Of a stretch of 64,000 nt of DNA, positions 1-12,049 are shown one piece after another. Positions within the stretch are counted from its first letter, which is position 1. Each line of letters starts with the position of its first letter. Both the position numbers and the translations under genes were made by a program. Location: contig NC_080543.1 in assembly GCF_028640845.1 (NCBI RefSeq), positions 3,227,459-3,291,458 on the forward strand. Direction: 5' to 3'. The notes below the pieces were generated by a model. That model saw only the letters and a program-made list of their open reading frames with translations, did not search any database and had not been told where the DNA came from. Origin of the DNA: Ahaetulla prasina. Its lineage: Eukaryota > Chordata > Lepidosauria > Squamata > Colubridae.

Positions 1-344
1 ACAAGAAAAGTTCAACTTAATACTGATGAAACTTAAAGTAACTGAACAACATTAAATAAAGAGATGTAAATATAAATGAATATAAATGTTGGATAAGAAC
101 AATGAATATTATGCATATGCATATACATATACGTGTGTGTTTGTGTGTTGGAGTAATGAGATTATCCTACTATTGAGTAGTAAACAGAAATGATCGAATA
201 GAGAACTAAAAAACCAAAATACGTATGTTGATATGGAATGCTGTAAAATGACATAAATGTTATGTAATGTTCATTACGTTATGTCTTGATGGGTTTTGGT
301 TTTATATGCGTGTGATTGTTTTTTGTGTTGTTTTTAAAGACAAA
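1..344. other. Unassigned AT-rich sequence
   Basis: A short TATGCATATGCATATACATA tract at about 112-135 only. Confidence 0.35.
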
Positions 345-756
345 CTGTTTAATCAAAATTATTTTTTTAAAAGAAAAAGCCTCCAGTGTTGGAGCATTCA
401 CAACTTCTGGAAGCAAGTTGTTCCACTGGTTAATTGTTCTAACTGTCAGGAAATTTCTCCTTAGTTCTAAGTTGCTTCTCTCCTGGATTAGTTTCCACCC
501 ATTGCTTCTTGTCCTGCCCTCAGAGAATAGCTTGACTCCCACTTCTCTGTGGCAGCCCCTGAGATATTGGAACACTGCTATCATGTCTCCCCTAGTCCTT
601 CTTTTCATTAAACTAGACATACCCAGTTCCTGCAACTGTTCTTCATATGTTTTAGCCTCCAGTCCCCTAATCATCTTTGTTGCTCTTCTCTGCACTCTTT
701 CTAGAGTCTCAGCATCTTTTTTACATCGTGGCGACCAAAACTGGATGTCCCTCTAG
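345..756 (-). mobile_element. CR1 LINE 3' part
   Basis: The minus strand translates to VQRRATKMIRGLEAKTYEEQ, then the LGMSSLMKRRTRGDMIAVFQ region and RNFLTVRTINQWNNLLPEVV, the C-terminal CR1 ORF2 motif. It is cut off at the 3' side near 345. Confidence 0.9.
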
Positions 757-1467
757 CGCAATGGCTTGGACCTGAACGGAGCCCTTGTTTTTAATGCGCC
801 CTTCTGTTTCGTATGACGCAGGATTAGCTCAGCCTTGCACCGGTTGACGCCTCTGCCAGGGTTCCCACGTGAGCGTGGCTCAACTCCACATGTGGCTGAA
901 ATAGCAAGCATCTTTATTTGGGTACCAACATCTGCCGACTGCCCCATTGCAAAAATTAGTGGTGTTTTTTTTTTAAACTGCACCCACACCAAAGGCACTG
1001 TGGTTCCTCCTTTATTCCTAACGGCGCTATACAGTTGTAATCCTTGAATTACAACTTCAACGGAGCCCTAAGTTTCTGTGAGACAGTTGTTAAGTGAGGG
1101 GGGTTTTTTTTTTTGAGAATTTTTATTTTTCTAAACAGACATACATAAAAACATCTTCAATCAAAATACAAACAGTGTGTCGGTTGGTTGGTTGGTTACA
1201 AAGCTTTTGTGCAATTTCACCATATTCATAAAATGTAATTTGTCTTATTTTACATTTTACCAATCTAATATACATCCAAATATTTTAATCAATTAATCTT
1301 TTGTTTAACTATGGATGTTTCTTTCCTAGGCTCATATAAAATGTACTAGATTTTACATTAATTATATCTGTATCATTCATTTCCTTTTCTTAATTCAAAC
1401 CAATGATATTGTGTTATGTTTTGTTTATTTCAACAATTCTTACATTATAAGTATCTCTGTCAAACTT

Positions 1468-1760
1468 TCAGTTAAGTGAGTTTTGACCCATTGTGCGACC
1501 TTCTTTGCCGCACTTGTGAAGTCGAATCAATGCAGTTGTAAAGTCAGTCACACGGCTGTTAAGCAAATCCGGCTCCCCCATTGAGTTTGTTTGCATGGAG
1601 GTCGCAAAAAAGGGACCCCAGGACATTGCAACCGTCATAAATATGAACCAGCTGCCAAGCATCTCAATTTTGATGATGTGAGGTCATAAATGTGAAAAAC
1701 AGTAATAAGGCATCATTTTTAGGGCCGTTGCGGCTTCAAACGGTCACTAAACGAATTGTT
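1468..1760 (-). repeat. TA-MITE family member, 5' truncated
   Basis: An interior portion from GTTAAGTGAGTTTTGACCC to the CGGTCACTAAACGAATTGTT end, directly before an L2 fragment. Confidence 0.65.
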
Positions 1761-2088
1761 TAGGAACAAATTCTGGAACGAACTTCCCCCAGGACTTCGC
1801 CAACTTCCTGACCTTCGAACCTTTCGCCGCGAGCTTAAGACACATCTGTTTATTTGCGCAGGACTGGATTAGAATTTTAAATTTTGAATTTGGTTTTAAT
1901 TGGGGTTTTATTACTTTTATTGCTATTTCAAATATTCGGCCTTATTTAATAAGTTTTTTAATTGATGTTTTACTCTGTATTTATACGTATGTTTTTTATC
2001 AGGCTGTAAACCGCCCTGAGTCCCTTGGGAGATAGGGCAGTATAAAAATGTGAATAAATAAATAAATAAAAATAATAAATAAATGTTG
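1727..2088 (+). mobile_element. L2-type LINE 3' end
   Basis: The sequence translates to FWNELPPGLRQLPDLRTFRR then ELKTHLFICAGLD, the terminal L2 ORF motif. A 3' UTR with GGCTGTAAACCGCCCTGAG follows, ending in an AATA-type tail. Confidence 0.85.
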
Positions 2089-2291
2089 TAAGATGAAGAT
2101 TGCATGTAGATGTAAGTCAAAGCTTCCAAAAATATCTATATTTTTTCATCTACAACAGCAGTAATAGAGCTGGAAGGGACCTTGGAGGTCATCTAGTCCA
2201 ACCCCCTGGAGAACTATACTAGGGATTCAAACCGCCGACCTTTCTGATCGACAAGTTCAGCGTCTTAGCCACTGAGCCACCTAGGGTGTCC

Positions 2292-2660
2292 AACCTTAGT
2301 GATTTTACGTGAACTTCGTTCCGCAGACATAAGTCGCTTTTTTTCAAGTGCCGTCTTCATACTTACGACCGTTGCAGAGTTCCCCAGGGTCACGTGATCA
2401 AAATTCGCTCGTTTGGCGACTGACTCATATTAATGACGATTGCAGTGTCCCGGTTGGTGGGGGTGTGTGTCATGTGATCCCCCTTTGTGACCTCCTGAGA
2501 AGCCAAGTCGCTTCACTTAACAATCACATTACCGAGTTAACCGCCAATTCACTTAACAGCTATGGCAAAAAAAAAGAAGAAGTCATAAAACGGGTCAAAA
2601 GCCACTTAGCAATGGAAATTTGCGGCTCAACTGTGGTCGTAGGTTGAGGACTACCTGTAG
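2292..2660 (+). repeat. TA-MITE family member
   Basis: From AACCTTAGTGATTTTACGTG to GGTCGTAGGTTGAGGACTAC, diverged. The 99-codon open frame inside is not a gene. Confidence 0.65.
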
Positions 2661-3319
2661 AAGCCACAATGGACAACCAGAAAGTGAATTTGGGGCCAAG
2701 AGACAAATGGAAGAGAGAGGAATTTTTTTTTTTGCACATTTCAGCTTTTTTGTTAGGAGAGCAACACATTTAGCAACAGGAAGGAATTAGATTCATAATT
2801 TCTTATTTTCAACTTCTTCGCATCAGTTTGAATGTGTGACCCCCAAACAACGTGGGAAAACGCACAAAGAGAAGGCAGCTTTCTGTGCCCACGGAATTAC
2901 ACACCTCCGCGTGCAAAGTGACCAAAAAACACCCAAGGCAGGTGGAGGTGCAGTTGGGAGGAACTATAAGAGAAAACGATAATCTAATTTAAACGGAGAC
3001 AGAAATATTTAGATGCAAAGGACGGATGTTGCAGGAATAGGAAAGATTGAAAGCATGCCTAGGTGCCTATTTTGCTGAAAAATGAGAAAGCGTCTCGTGT
3101 TTTCAGCTCAAGGCGACTGGGAAATATTTATTATATCGGTTTTGTATTCCAGCGTTCGGCTTTTACGGCGCTCGATATCGTCGATAATTAGGAATTGCTA
3201 ACTTTTCCCATTCGCTTTTTCAGGCTGGGCAATGTTGCTGAACCTTAAACGCTTTTAAGATGTGTGGACTTCAACTCCCAGAATTCTCCAGCCAGGAAGC
3301 CTACCTGACTAGACATTGA
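2661..3319. other. Unassigned intergenic sequence
   Basis: Apart from a short GACTTCAACTCCCAGAATTC piece at 3268, I recognise no gene or repeat here. Confidence 0.4.
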
Positions 3320-4268
3320 TACAGGTGGTCCTTGACTTACAACAGTTCATTTAGTGACCGTTCAAAGTTACAACATTAAAAAAAGTGACTTGTGACCGTT
3401 TTTCACACCTATGACCCTTGCAGCATCCCCATGGTCAAAATTCAGGTGCTTGGCAACGGTCTCATGTTTATGATGGTCGCAGTGTCCTGCGGTCACGTGA
3501 TCTCCTTTTCTGACAAACAAAGTCCATGGGGAAACCAGATTCACTTAACAACCATATTGCTCCTTTAACAACTGTAATGATTTACTTAACAACTGTGGCA
3601 AGAAAGGTTGTAAAATGGGGCAAGACTCACTAAACAAATGTTTCAGTTAGCAACATACATTTTGGGCTCAATTGTGGTCATAAATCAAGGACTGTCATAA
3701 GGAGTATATATCAAACGTAGCACTGTTAAGTAGAAATAGTTAGCCTTGTGCGTAAGATGAGCAGGTATATAAATTTGATGATTAAGTAAGTAAGTGAATA
3801 GGATGGGGGACCACCAGGAGATCTCCAGATGAGATAAATAAGAAGAAACCAGCTGCCAAGCAAACTTCAGGCTCCTATCCAGGTTTTTCTGAGCTCAGCT
3901 AAGTCAAGCGCAGATAGAAAAAACTGCAATTATAGATAGTCCTCAACTTACGACCACCGTGTTTATAGTTTATAGTGAGTCTTCGAAGTTACAACTGCAT
4001 TAAAAAAAATGATTTACGACAATGTTTCACACTTACAACCACTGCAGCATCCCTATGATCGTATGATCAAAATCCGGACGCTTGGCAATGGACTGATACT
4101 TATGACGGTCGCAGTGCCCCAGGGTCATTTTGCGACCAGGGAAATCAGATTCACTTAACAACTGCCGTGATTCAGTGGAAACAAAATGGGACAAAACTTG
4201 CTGAACAAATCGTCTTGCTTAAGAGCACAAATTTGAGGGCTAAATAACGGTCGTAGGTGGAGAACTTC
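3320..4268 (+). repeat. Two TA-MITE family members
   Basis: One copy spans about 3322-3700 (CAGGTGGTCCTTGACTTACA). A second spans about 3938-4268 (GATAGTCCTCAACTTACGAC). About 240 bp of unassigned sequence lies between. Confidence 0.7.
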
Positions 4269-4603
4269 TTCTCAATGTGGTCTCTGGCCTTGTTTCACTT
4301 AGTATTTTTTCCTCACTGGGCACTTTTCTGCGCTGGTCTCAGAGAAGGCCTGGCGTGGAAGAAAAGGAACGTGACCAAGGGAAAAAGAAAGGAAATAGCA
4401 CACAATTAGCAATTGTCCCAGCCAAACAGGAAGAAGGAATTTCCTTGGTTTTGAAAGAAAAGAGGGATTCTTAAAATAAACAGCAGGAAGTGTGGAAAAA
4501 CGGGGAAAAAAAGAAAAAAGAACAGGGGCCCAAATAAGAGACTTTGGGTATCAAAAGTGTGTAAAATGGAGATTCGGGGCACCAACTTTTGTAAAATACA
4601 GGT

Positions 4604-5083
4604 GATCCTCGACTTACGACCGCAATTCGGCCCAAAATTTCTGCTGCTAAATGAAACATCTGTTAAGGGAATTTTGCCCCATTTTACGACCAGTACGACC
4701 CATTTTTCTCGTCACCGTTGTTAAGTGAATCACTGCAGCATTTAACTTAGCAACCCCGGTTGTTAAGTGAATCGGGCTTCCCCATTGACTCTTGCTGGTC
4801 AGAAGGTCACAAAAGGGGATCGCGTGATCCTCGGGGGACAGTGCGACCGTCGTAAATATGAGTCAGTTGCCAAGCGTCCGAATGTAGACCACATGATTCT
4901 GGGGACGCTGCAACGGTCGTAAGTGTGAAAAACGGTCGTAAGTGTGAAAAACGGTCGTAAGTGTGAAAAACGGTCGTAAGTGTGAAAAACGGTCGTAAGT
5001 GTGAAAAACTGTTTTAAGTCCCTTTTTTCAGTGCCCTTGTAACTTTAAAAAGTCACTAAATGAACTGTTGTAAGTCAAGGACT
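4604..5083 (-). repeat. TA-flanked MITE with internal GGTCGTAAGTGTGAAAAAC array
   Basis: This is a member of the most abundant dispersed family here. The ends resemble CAGGTAGTCCTCGACTTACG and flanking TA suggests a Tc1/mariner-pogo (Tigger-like) origin. This copy contains five tandem 18-19 bp units at about 4915-5010. Confidence 0.75.
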
Positions 5084-5394
5084 ACCTGGGGTGGCTTGGG
5101 ATTTCTTGCCGGCCCGACAGTTTTCCAGTCTCTTCAGTCCCCAAAAAGCTGCCATTGTGTCACGGGGCCTCAAAATACACACACACACACACACACCCAT
5201 TCACGAGACCACAGCTGTGACATTGAGCTGTGAAATTTCCTCGAATTGCTCTCATCTCCCACAGCTTCTGGGAGGGCTCCGTGCCAAGCGCATTCTATTC
5301 TCTCAAGCATGTATTTCTTAATTTTGTTTTTTTATCCGCACAGATTTGCTTTGTTCGGGGAACGGGGGGACGACGAATTTTCCCTTCTCCAAGG

Positions 5395-5600
5395 CTCTTT
5401 GTGGAACGGTTTGCCACCAGAAGTTCTCGGTGCTTCATCCCTGGAGGCTTTTAATAAAAATTAAATTATTATTATTATTATTATTATTTTAAGAAGAGAC
5501 TGGACAGCCACATGTCCGAAATGGTGTTGGGTCTCCTGCTTGGGCAGGGGGGTTGGACTAGAAGACCTCCGAGGTCCCTTCCCACTCTGTTATTCTGTTG
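5395..5600 (+). mobile_element. CR1 LINE 3' tail, split by (ATT)n
   Basis: LWNGLPPEVLGASSLEAF is read, then an ATT repeat at 5466-5489 interrupts. CR1 resumes with FKKRLDSHMSEMVLGLLLGQ-type sequence and the GGTTGGACTAGAAGACCTCC tail. Confidence 0.8.
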
Positions 5601-5639
5601 TTGGAAGCCCAGCGAAGCAGTCGATGAAATCAAGGCAGA

Positions 5640-6235
5640 ACTTGCAGCTCACAACTTCTGGTGGCAAGCTGTTCCGCTGGTTAATTGTCCTCACTGTTAG
5701 GAAGTTTCTCCTTAATTCCAGGTCGCTTCTCTCCTGGATGAGTTTCCATCCGTTAGTTTCTTGTCCTGCCTTCAGGGGCTTTGGAGAATAGCTTGACCCC
5801 CTCTTCTTTATGGCAGCCCCTCAAATACTGGAATACTGCTATCATGTCCCCCCTAATTCTTCTTTTCACTAGACTTGGTATTTTTTATTTTTTTTAATTT
5901 GCATTTATATCCCGCCCTTCTCCAAAGGCTCAGGGCGGCTTACACTGTGTTAAGCAATAGTCTTCATCCATTTGTATATTATAGACAAAGTCAGCTTTTA
6001 TTGCCCCCAACAATCTGGGTCCTCATTTTACCCACCTTATAAAGGATGGAAGGCTGAGTCAACCTTGGGCCTGGTGGGACTTGAACCTGCAGTAATTGCA
6101 AGCAGCTGCTGTTAATAACAGACTGTCTTAGCAGTCTGAGCCACTCAAGGACCCTATGTTCAATTCCTGCAACCGTTCTTCATATGTTTTAGCCTCCAGT
6201 CCCCTAATTATCCTTGTTGTTCTTCTCCGTAGACA
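5640..6235 (-). mobile_element. CR1 LINE interrupted by a SINE
   Basis: The minus strand has the same C-terminal motif (RNFLTVRTINQR-like) split by a tRNA-derived SINE at about 5896-6152. The CR1 sequence resumes with the ATTCCTGCAACCGTTCTTCA segment. The nesting dates the SINE as younger than this CR1. Confidence 0.85.
5896..6152 (-). mobile_element. tRNA-derived SINE with L2-type tail
   Basis: The minus strand begins with a GGTGGCTCAA-type A box region, has a GGTTCAAGTCC B box, then the CCTTCCATCCTTTATAAGG body and a CCGCCCTGAGCC ... GGGCGGGATATAAAT tail. It is inserted in a CR1. Confidence 0.85.
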
Positions 6236-6334
6236 TGTCGGTCAAAAAAAACATCTTTCTTGTAACGCAGCAGTCCTGCAGCTTCCTCGAGTTGGGATGG
6301 ACCAAAATCCGGCAGCGATTAAAAAAATCCCACC

Positions 6335-6648
6335 CCACTTGCCTCGTCTGGAATTCCTTCCGTGCCATAAAACTTTCCGACCTTGGAACCTTTCGCTGCG
6401 AGCTTAAGATACATCTATTTATTTGCGCAGGACTGGACTAGAATTTTAAATTTTAATTTGGTTTTAATGGGGTTTTATTATTTTTATTGCAATTTTTAAC
6501 ATTCGGCCTTATTTAATAAGTTTTTTAAATTGGTGTTTTATTCTGTATTTATGTTTTTATTAGGCTGTAAACCGCCCTGAGTCCCCTAGGAGATAGGGCG
6601 GTATATAAATGTGATTAAATAAATAAATAAAAATAAATAAATACAGCT
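6335..6648 (+). mobile_element. L2-type LINE 3' end
   Basis: It starts near CCTCGTCTGGAATTCCTTCC and keeps DLGTFRCELKIHLFICAGLD, then the CCGCCCTGAGTC ... GGGCGGTATATAAAT terminus and an AAATA tail. Confidence 0.83.
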
Positions 6649-7217
6649 TTGACCGCCACCCCCCCCTCAAAGAAAGCTAAATGTTAGCTTTCAACCAGTC
6701 TGGGTGGAAAAAGATGGAAGGGAGTTCAAATCACTGCTTCTAAGAATAGACTTTGGGCAGCTTAATTCAGCCAGCCAAGTTGCAATCAAGGACCAACTTG
6801 CAATCTTTAGCAGACCTCGGCTGCAATTTGATGGGCATCTGCAGAGAGCTTCCCCCGGTCGAAGGCTGGATCTTCAGCCTAATTCCTAGGTTGCTCAAGG
6901 ACCTTTTTGCTTTTAACCTAGTCATTAAATACTTGAAGCGTTGCCAGAAATGCACACTAGGCAAACCCACTCTAAGTGTGTGTGTGTGTGGGGGGGGAGC
7001 AAGTGCTCATTTTTTTAAAAAGTAACAAACCCGATAAATCCGTACCCTGTAATTTGGATGGATTGCAATTTCCCCCGTCTAAAGAAACAGTAAAACACAG
7101 AATAATTGGGGCAGTTAAGACTTGGTAGAGGAGAATATGCCCCTAAGACCTGCAAAGTCATGAAAAACAAAAAAAAATCATTGTGCGTCTTATTATGAAG
7201 AGGAATTAAAAAGCCTC

Positions 7218-7438
7218 TTGATAGCAATAGCCTTTAGACTTATATACCGCTTCATGGTGCTTTCCAGCCCTCTCTACGCGGTTTACAGAGTCAGCCTCTT
7301 GCCCCCAACAATCTGGGTCCTCATCTGACCCTCCTCGGAAGGACGGAAGGCTGAGCCAACCCTGAGCTGGTCAGGAATGGACTACTGGCAGTGAGCAATG
7401 AATTAGCCTGCAATACTGCATTCTCAGTCACTGTGCCA
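7218..7438 (-). mobile_element. Sauria-type SINE with BovB-like tail
   Basis: The minus strand runs from TGGCACAGTGACTGAGAATG through the shared CCTTCC...GAGGACCCAGATTGTTGG body to GAAGCGGTATATAAGTCTAA. Its head end becomes the repeated spacer of the adjacent GGAA array. Confidence 0.85.
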
Positions 7439-7440
7439 AC

Positions 7441-9375
7441 AAGGAAGGAAGGAAGGAAGGAAGGAAGGAAGATGGAGGAAGAAGAAGAAAGAAGGAAGGA
7501 AGGAAGGAGGATGGAGGAAGAAGAAGAAGGAAGGAAGAAAGGAAGGAAGGAGAATGGAGGAAGAAGAAGGAAGGAAGGAAGGAAGGAAGGAAGGAAGGAA
7601 GGAAGGAAGGAAGGAAGGAGAATGGAGGAAGAAGGAAGAAAGGAAGGAGAATGGGGAAGAAGGAAGGAAGGAAGGAAGGAAGGAAGGAGATTGGGGGAAG
7701 AAGAAGGAAGGAAGGAGAATGGAGGAAGAAGAAGGAAGGAAAGAAGGGAGGGAGGGAGGAAGGAAGGAAGGAAGGAGAATGGGGGAAGAAGGAAGAAAGG
7801 AAGAAGGAGAATGGGGAAGAAGGAAGAAAGGAAGAAGGGAGAAGGGGAGGAAAAGAAGGAAGGAAGGAAGGAAGGAAGGAAAGAAGGAAGGAATGGACTA
7901 CTGGCAGTGAGCAATGAATTAGCCTGCAATACTGCATTCTCAGTCACTGTGCCAACAAGGAAGGAAGGAAGGAAGGAAGGAAGGAAGGAAGGAAGGAAGG
8001 AAGGAAGGAAGGAAGGAAGGAAGGAAGATGGAGGAAGAAGAAGAAAGAAGGAAGGAAGGAAGGAGGATGGAGGAAGAAGAAGAAGGAAGGAAGAAAGGAA
8101 GGAAGGAGAATGGAGGAAGAAGAAGGAAGGAAGGAAGGAAGGAAGGAAGGAGAATGGAGGAAGAAGGAAGAAAGGAAGGAGAATGGGGAAGAAGGAAGGA
8201 AGGAAGGAAGGAGACTGGGGAAGAAGAAGGAAGGAAGGAGAATGGAGGAAGAAGAAGGAAGGAAAGAAGGAGGGAGGGAGGAAGGAAGGAAGGAAGGAAG
8301 GAGAATGGGGGAAGAAGGAAGGAAGGAAGGAGAATGGGGGAAGAAGGAAGAAAGGAAGAAAGGAGAATGGGGGAAGAAGAAGGAAGGAAGGAAGGAAGGA
8401 AGGAAGGAAGGAAGGAAAGAAGGAAGGAATGGATTACTGGCAGTGAGCAATGAATTAGCCTGCAATACTGCATTCTCAGTCACTGTGCCAGGAAGGAAGG
8501 AAGGAAGGAAGGAAGGAAGGAAGGAAGGAAGGAAGGAAGGAAGGAAGGAAGGAAGGAAGGAAGGAAGGAAGGAAAGAAGATGGAGGAAGAAGAAGAAGGA
8601 AGGAAGAAGGAAGGAAGGAGAATGGAGGAAGGAAGGAAGGAAGAAAGGAAGGAGAATGGAGGAAGAAGGAAGGAAGGAAGGAAGGAGAATGGGGAAGAAG
8701 GAAGGAAGGAAGGAAGGAGACTGGGGGAAGAAGAAGGAAGGAAGGAGAATGGAGGAAGAAGAAGGAAGGAAAGAAGGAGGGAGGGAGGAAGGAAGGAAGG
8801 AAGGAGAATGGGGAAGAAGGAAGAAAGGAAGAAAGGAGAATGGGGGAAGAAGAAGGAAGAAAGGAAGAAAGGAGAATGGGGGAAGAAGAAGGAAGGAAGG
8901 AAGGAAGGAAGGAAGGAAGGAAGGAAGGAAGGAAGGAAGGAAGGAATGGACTACTGGCAGTGAGCAATGAATTAGCCTGCAATACTGCATTCTCAGTCAC
9001 TGTGCCAGGAAGGAAGGAAGGAAGGAAGGAAGGAAGGAAGGAAGGAAGGAAGGAAAGAAGATGGAGGAAGAAGAAGAAGGAAGGAAGGAGAATGGAGGAA
9101 GAAGAAGGAAGAAAGGAAGGAAGGAGACTGGGGGAAGAAGAAGGAAGGAAGGAGAATGGAGGAAGAAGAAGGAAGAAAAGAAGGGAGGGAGGGAGTGAGG
9201 AAGGAAGGAAGGAAGGAGAATGGGGGAAGAAGAAGGAAGAAAGGAAGAAAGGAGAATGGGGGAAGAAGAAGGAAGGAAGGAAGGAAGGAAGAAAAGAAGG
9301 AAGGAGAATGGAGGAAGAAGGAAGGAAGGAAGGAAGGAAGGAAGGAAGGAGAATGGGGGAAGGAGAATGAAGGAA
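7441..9375 (+). repeat. (GGAA)n purine array with SINE-derived spacers
   Basis: 1.9 kb of almost pure purine on the plus strand built from GGAA, GAAGAA and GGAGAATGG. A spacer of about 65 bp from the Sauria SINE head recurs at about 7375, 7892, 8427 and 8945 (spacing 517, 535 and 518 bp). The open frames of up to 351 codons are repeat by-products. Confidence 0.95.
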
Positions 9376-9740
9376 TCCTCAACTTACAACCGTTTTTTTA
9401 GTGACCGTTCAAATTTACAACGGGACTGAAAGAAGTAACTTACGACCGTATTTCACACTTACAGCGTCCCTGTGGTCACGTGATCAAAATTCAGATGCTT
9501 CGCAGCCGGCATGTACTTATGACGGTTGCAGTGTCCCCACGACCCCCTTTTGCGACCTTCCGACAAGCAGTCAATGGGGAAACCAGATTCACTTAACAAC
9601 CACGTTACTAACAACAGCAGTGATTCGCTTAACAACCGTGGCGAGAAAGGTTGCAAAACGGGGCAAAAACTCAGTACGTGTCTCGCTTAGCAACAGAAAT
9701 GTGGTCCTCAATTGCGGTTGTAAGTCAAGGACTACTTGAT
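9376..9740 (+). repeat. TA-MITE adjacent to the GGAA array
   Basis: It starts CCTCAACTTACAACCG and ends GTAAGTCAAGGACTACTTG. It marks the right boundary of the purine array. Confidence 0.7.
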
Positions 9741-10352
9741 TTAACTTTCCAATCTCACACAGAAACACCCCCCTCCCTTGTTATTCTCACAACACAATTG
9801 GAGGGTATTAATTAATTAATTATTAATTAATTAATTTCTCAATTAATCCTTCCGGATGTGAGAAAAGCAGCAAATCTGATTTAGTTCACGGTCTCTATCG
9901 AGAAACTCCTGACAGGTTTCAAGCAGCCGCAAAAAAAAAACAAGCGAAAAATGCATATACAACTTATCCAAATTCATCTGCCCGTTTTCAAAAGTCTCGC
10001 TTTGATCCATTCGGGCCCAGTAAACACCTTGAATAATTAAAACCAAATCCGCCGGAAGAAACAAACGAACATCACGCTCAAAATTCTGACATAAGGTTCA
10101 AAACACAAAATAATAAACCTGGTATCTTCCATCGTTAAGTCGCCCTCTTTCTGTCAACCTCTTTAGAGACCCAAATTAGAGACCTCAAAAAAAGAGTAGA
10201 AATTGAAGAAAGTTCAGGTTAGTCCTTAGCCAGGGAAGTTTTGGGCTCCATTGTGGTCGTAAGTCGAGGACTATCTGTATACAGATTGTCCTTGATGGAT
10301 GACCGCAATGGGGACAGAAACTTTCATTGCTAAACAATGTGGTCCTTTAAGG

Positions 10353-10436
10353 CAGGGGTCTCCAAGCAAAGCTGGCTGAGGAACTCTGGGAGTTGAAGTC
10401 CACAAGTCTTAAAGTGGCCAGGGTTGGAGACCCCTG
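10353..10436 (+). mobile_element. Internally deleted hAT-type MITE
   Basis: Only 84 bp, with flanks CTTTAAGG and CTTTAAAG. Most of one arm is missing. It is inserted in TA-MITE sequence. Confidence 0.75.
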
Positions 10437-10624
10437 CTTTAAAGGAGTTGCGCCTGCTTTTGCAACCAATCTTGGTCGTAAGTTGAGGTCTACCTCGTTG
10501 GATTACATTTCTAAAAGGTGTTTGGGAATGCACAGAAGCAAAAAACATTCTGTGCATGCTCAGAAGTACTTTTTGGAGACTGAAAGCCAAGTGCCCATGG
10601 ATCGGCCCTGGCAGACATGGAGAG

Positions 10625-11165
10625 AGATGGCGAGTTCTTAATCCTGCCTTAGGTATGAAAGCTGGCTAGGAATCTTTGGGCCAATAACCAGGAGACGGCG
10701 AATTCTAGTGCCTTAGGCATGAAAGCTGGTTGGATGACTTTCCTCCAATCACCGGGAGACAGTGAGTTCTAGTCCCGTCTTATGCATGAAAGCCAATTGG
10801 GTAACTTTGGGCCAAATCACTGGGAGACAGTGAGTTCTAGTCCCGCCTTAGGCATGAAAGCCAATTGGGTAACTTTGGGCCACTCACCGGAAAACAGTGA
10901 GTTCTAGTCCCGTCTTATGCATGAAAGCCAATTGGGTAACTTTGGGCCAATCACTGGGAGACAGTGAGTTCTAGTCCCGTCTTATTTATGAAAGCCAATT
11001 GGGTAACTTTGGGCCAATCACCAGGAGACAGTGAGTTCTAGTTCCGCCTTAGGCATGAAAGCCAGCTGGGTGACCTAGAGCCAAATCCGTCTCTCTCAGC
11101 CCAAACCCACCTCACAGGGTTGTTGTGGGGAAAATAGGAGGAGGAAAGCGTATTAGATTTGTCAG
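10625..11165 (+). repeat. MIR-like SINE core, tandem array 1
   Basis: About six units of 64-67 bp with GTGAGTTCTAGTCCCGCC, GGCATGAAAGCC and TTGGGTAACTTTGGGCCAAT, ending with CCCACCTCACAGGGTTGTTG. AGCTGGGTGAC.TTGGGCCA.TCAC resembles the MIR core. Confidence 0.8.
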
Positions 11166-11185
11166 CGAGCTAGAGCTGTTTATGC

Positions 11186-11612
11186 GCAGGTAGTCCTCGA
11201 CTTACAACAGTTTGTTTAGTGACCGTTCGAAGTTACAACGGCACTGAAAAAAGTCACATGACCATTTTTCGCACTTACTGTATGACTGTTGCAGCACCCC
11301 TAGGGTCACGTGATTTACATTCAGACGCTTGGCAAATGCTTCATATTTACGACGGTTGCATGGTCGCATGATCAAAATTCAGATACTTGGCAACCGACTC
11401 ATATTTATGACGGTCGCAGCGTCCCGGGGTCGTGTGATCCCCTTTTGCGACCTTCCAATGAGCAAAGTCAATGGGGAAGCCAGATTCATTTAACCAACTT
11501 CAGAACTGCAGTGATTCACTTAACGACTGTGTCATACAAAGGTCCAAAACTGCCACGCTTAGCAACAGAAATGTTGAGCTTAGTTTTGATCATAAGTCCA
11601 GGACTACCTGTG
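11186..11612 (+). repeat. TA-MITE family member with internal duplication
   Basis: It starts CAGGTAGTCCTCGACTTACA and ends AGTCCAGGACTACCTGTG. The GATCAAAATTCAGA/ACTTGGCAA segment occurs twice. Confidence 0.72.
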
Positions 11613-11623
11613 TGTGTGTGTGT

Positions 11624-11945
11624 AGGTCTTGGCATATTCGGGTCTTTTCCCGTGTAAGGTTGAGAGTATCTTGGTGATGTTTCGACGAGGTTTCACTCAT
11701 CATCTTCAGGTTGATGCTTTCGGCTTCATGCTTATGTGAGCAAAGCGTGGTCAGAGCTGCTGTCTCTCTATACCTCCCTACCTCCCCACAAGTATTTATA
11801 GAGAGACGGCAGCTCCGACTACGCTTTGCTCGCACAAGTACGAAGCCGAAAGCACCAGCCTGAAGATGATAAGTGAGACCTCGTCGAAACGTCGCCAAGA
11901 TACTCTCAACCTTACACGGGAAAAGACCCGAATATGCCAAGACCT
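11624..11945. repeat. Long inverted repeat with hammerhead-like cores
   Basis: Two arms (GGTCTTGGCATATTCGGG and its complement). Each contains CTGAAGAT, a GATGAG/CTCGTC stem and GAAAC (minus strand 11679-11709; plus strand 11860-11890). It may be a Penelope-like terminal repeat. Confidence 0.55.
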
Positions 11946-11982
11946 ACATACCTATACCCGTAAAAACCTACGAAAACATATA

Positions 11983-12014
<32 letters not shown>

Positions 12015-12049
12015 AAATAATAATAAACATAAAATAAAAATAACATATT

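Noticed and set aside
7391..9401. Open frames of up to 351 codons rich in Arg, Lys, Glu and Gly (and Phe, Leu, Pro, Ser on the other strand)
   Set aside because: They are translations of (GGAA)n-type repeats. A repeat without stop codons gives open frames in several phases. There are no coding signals.
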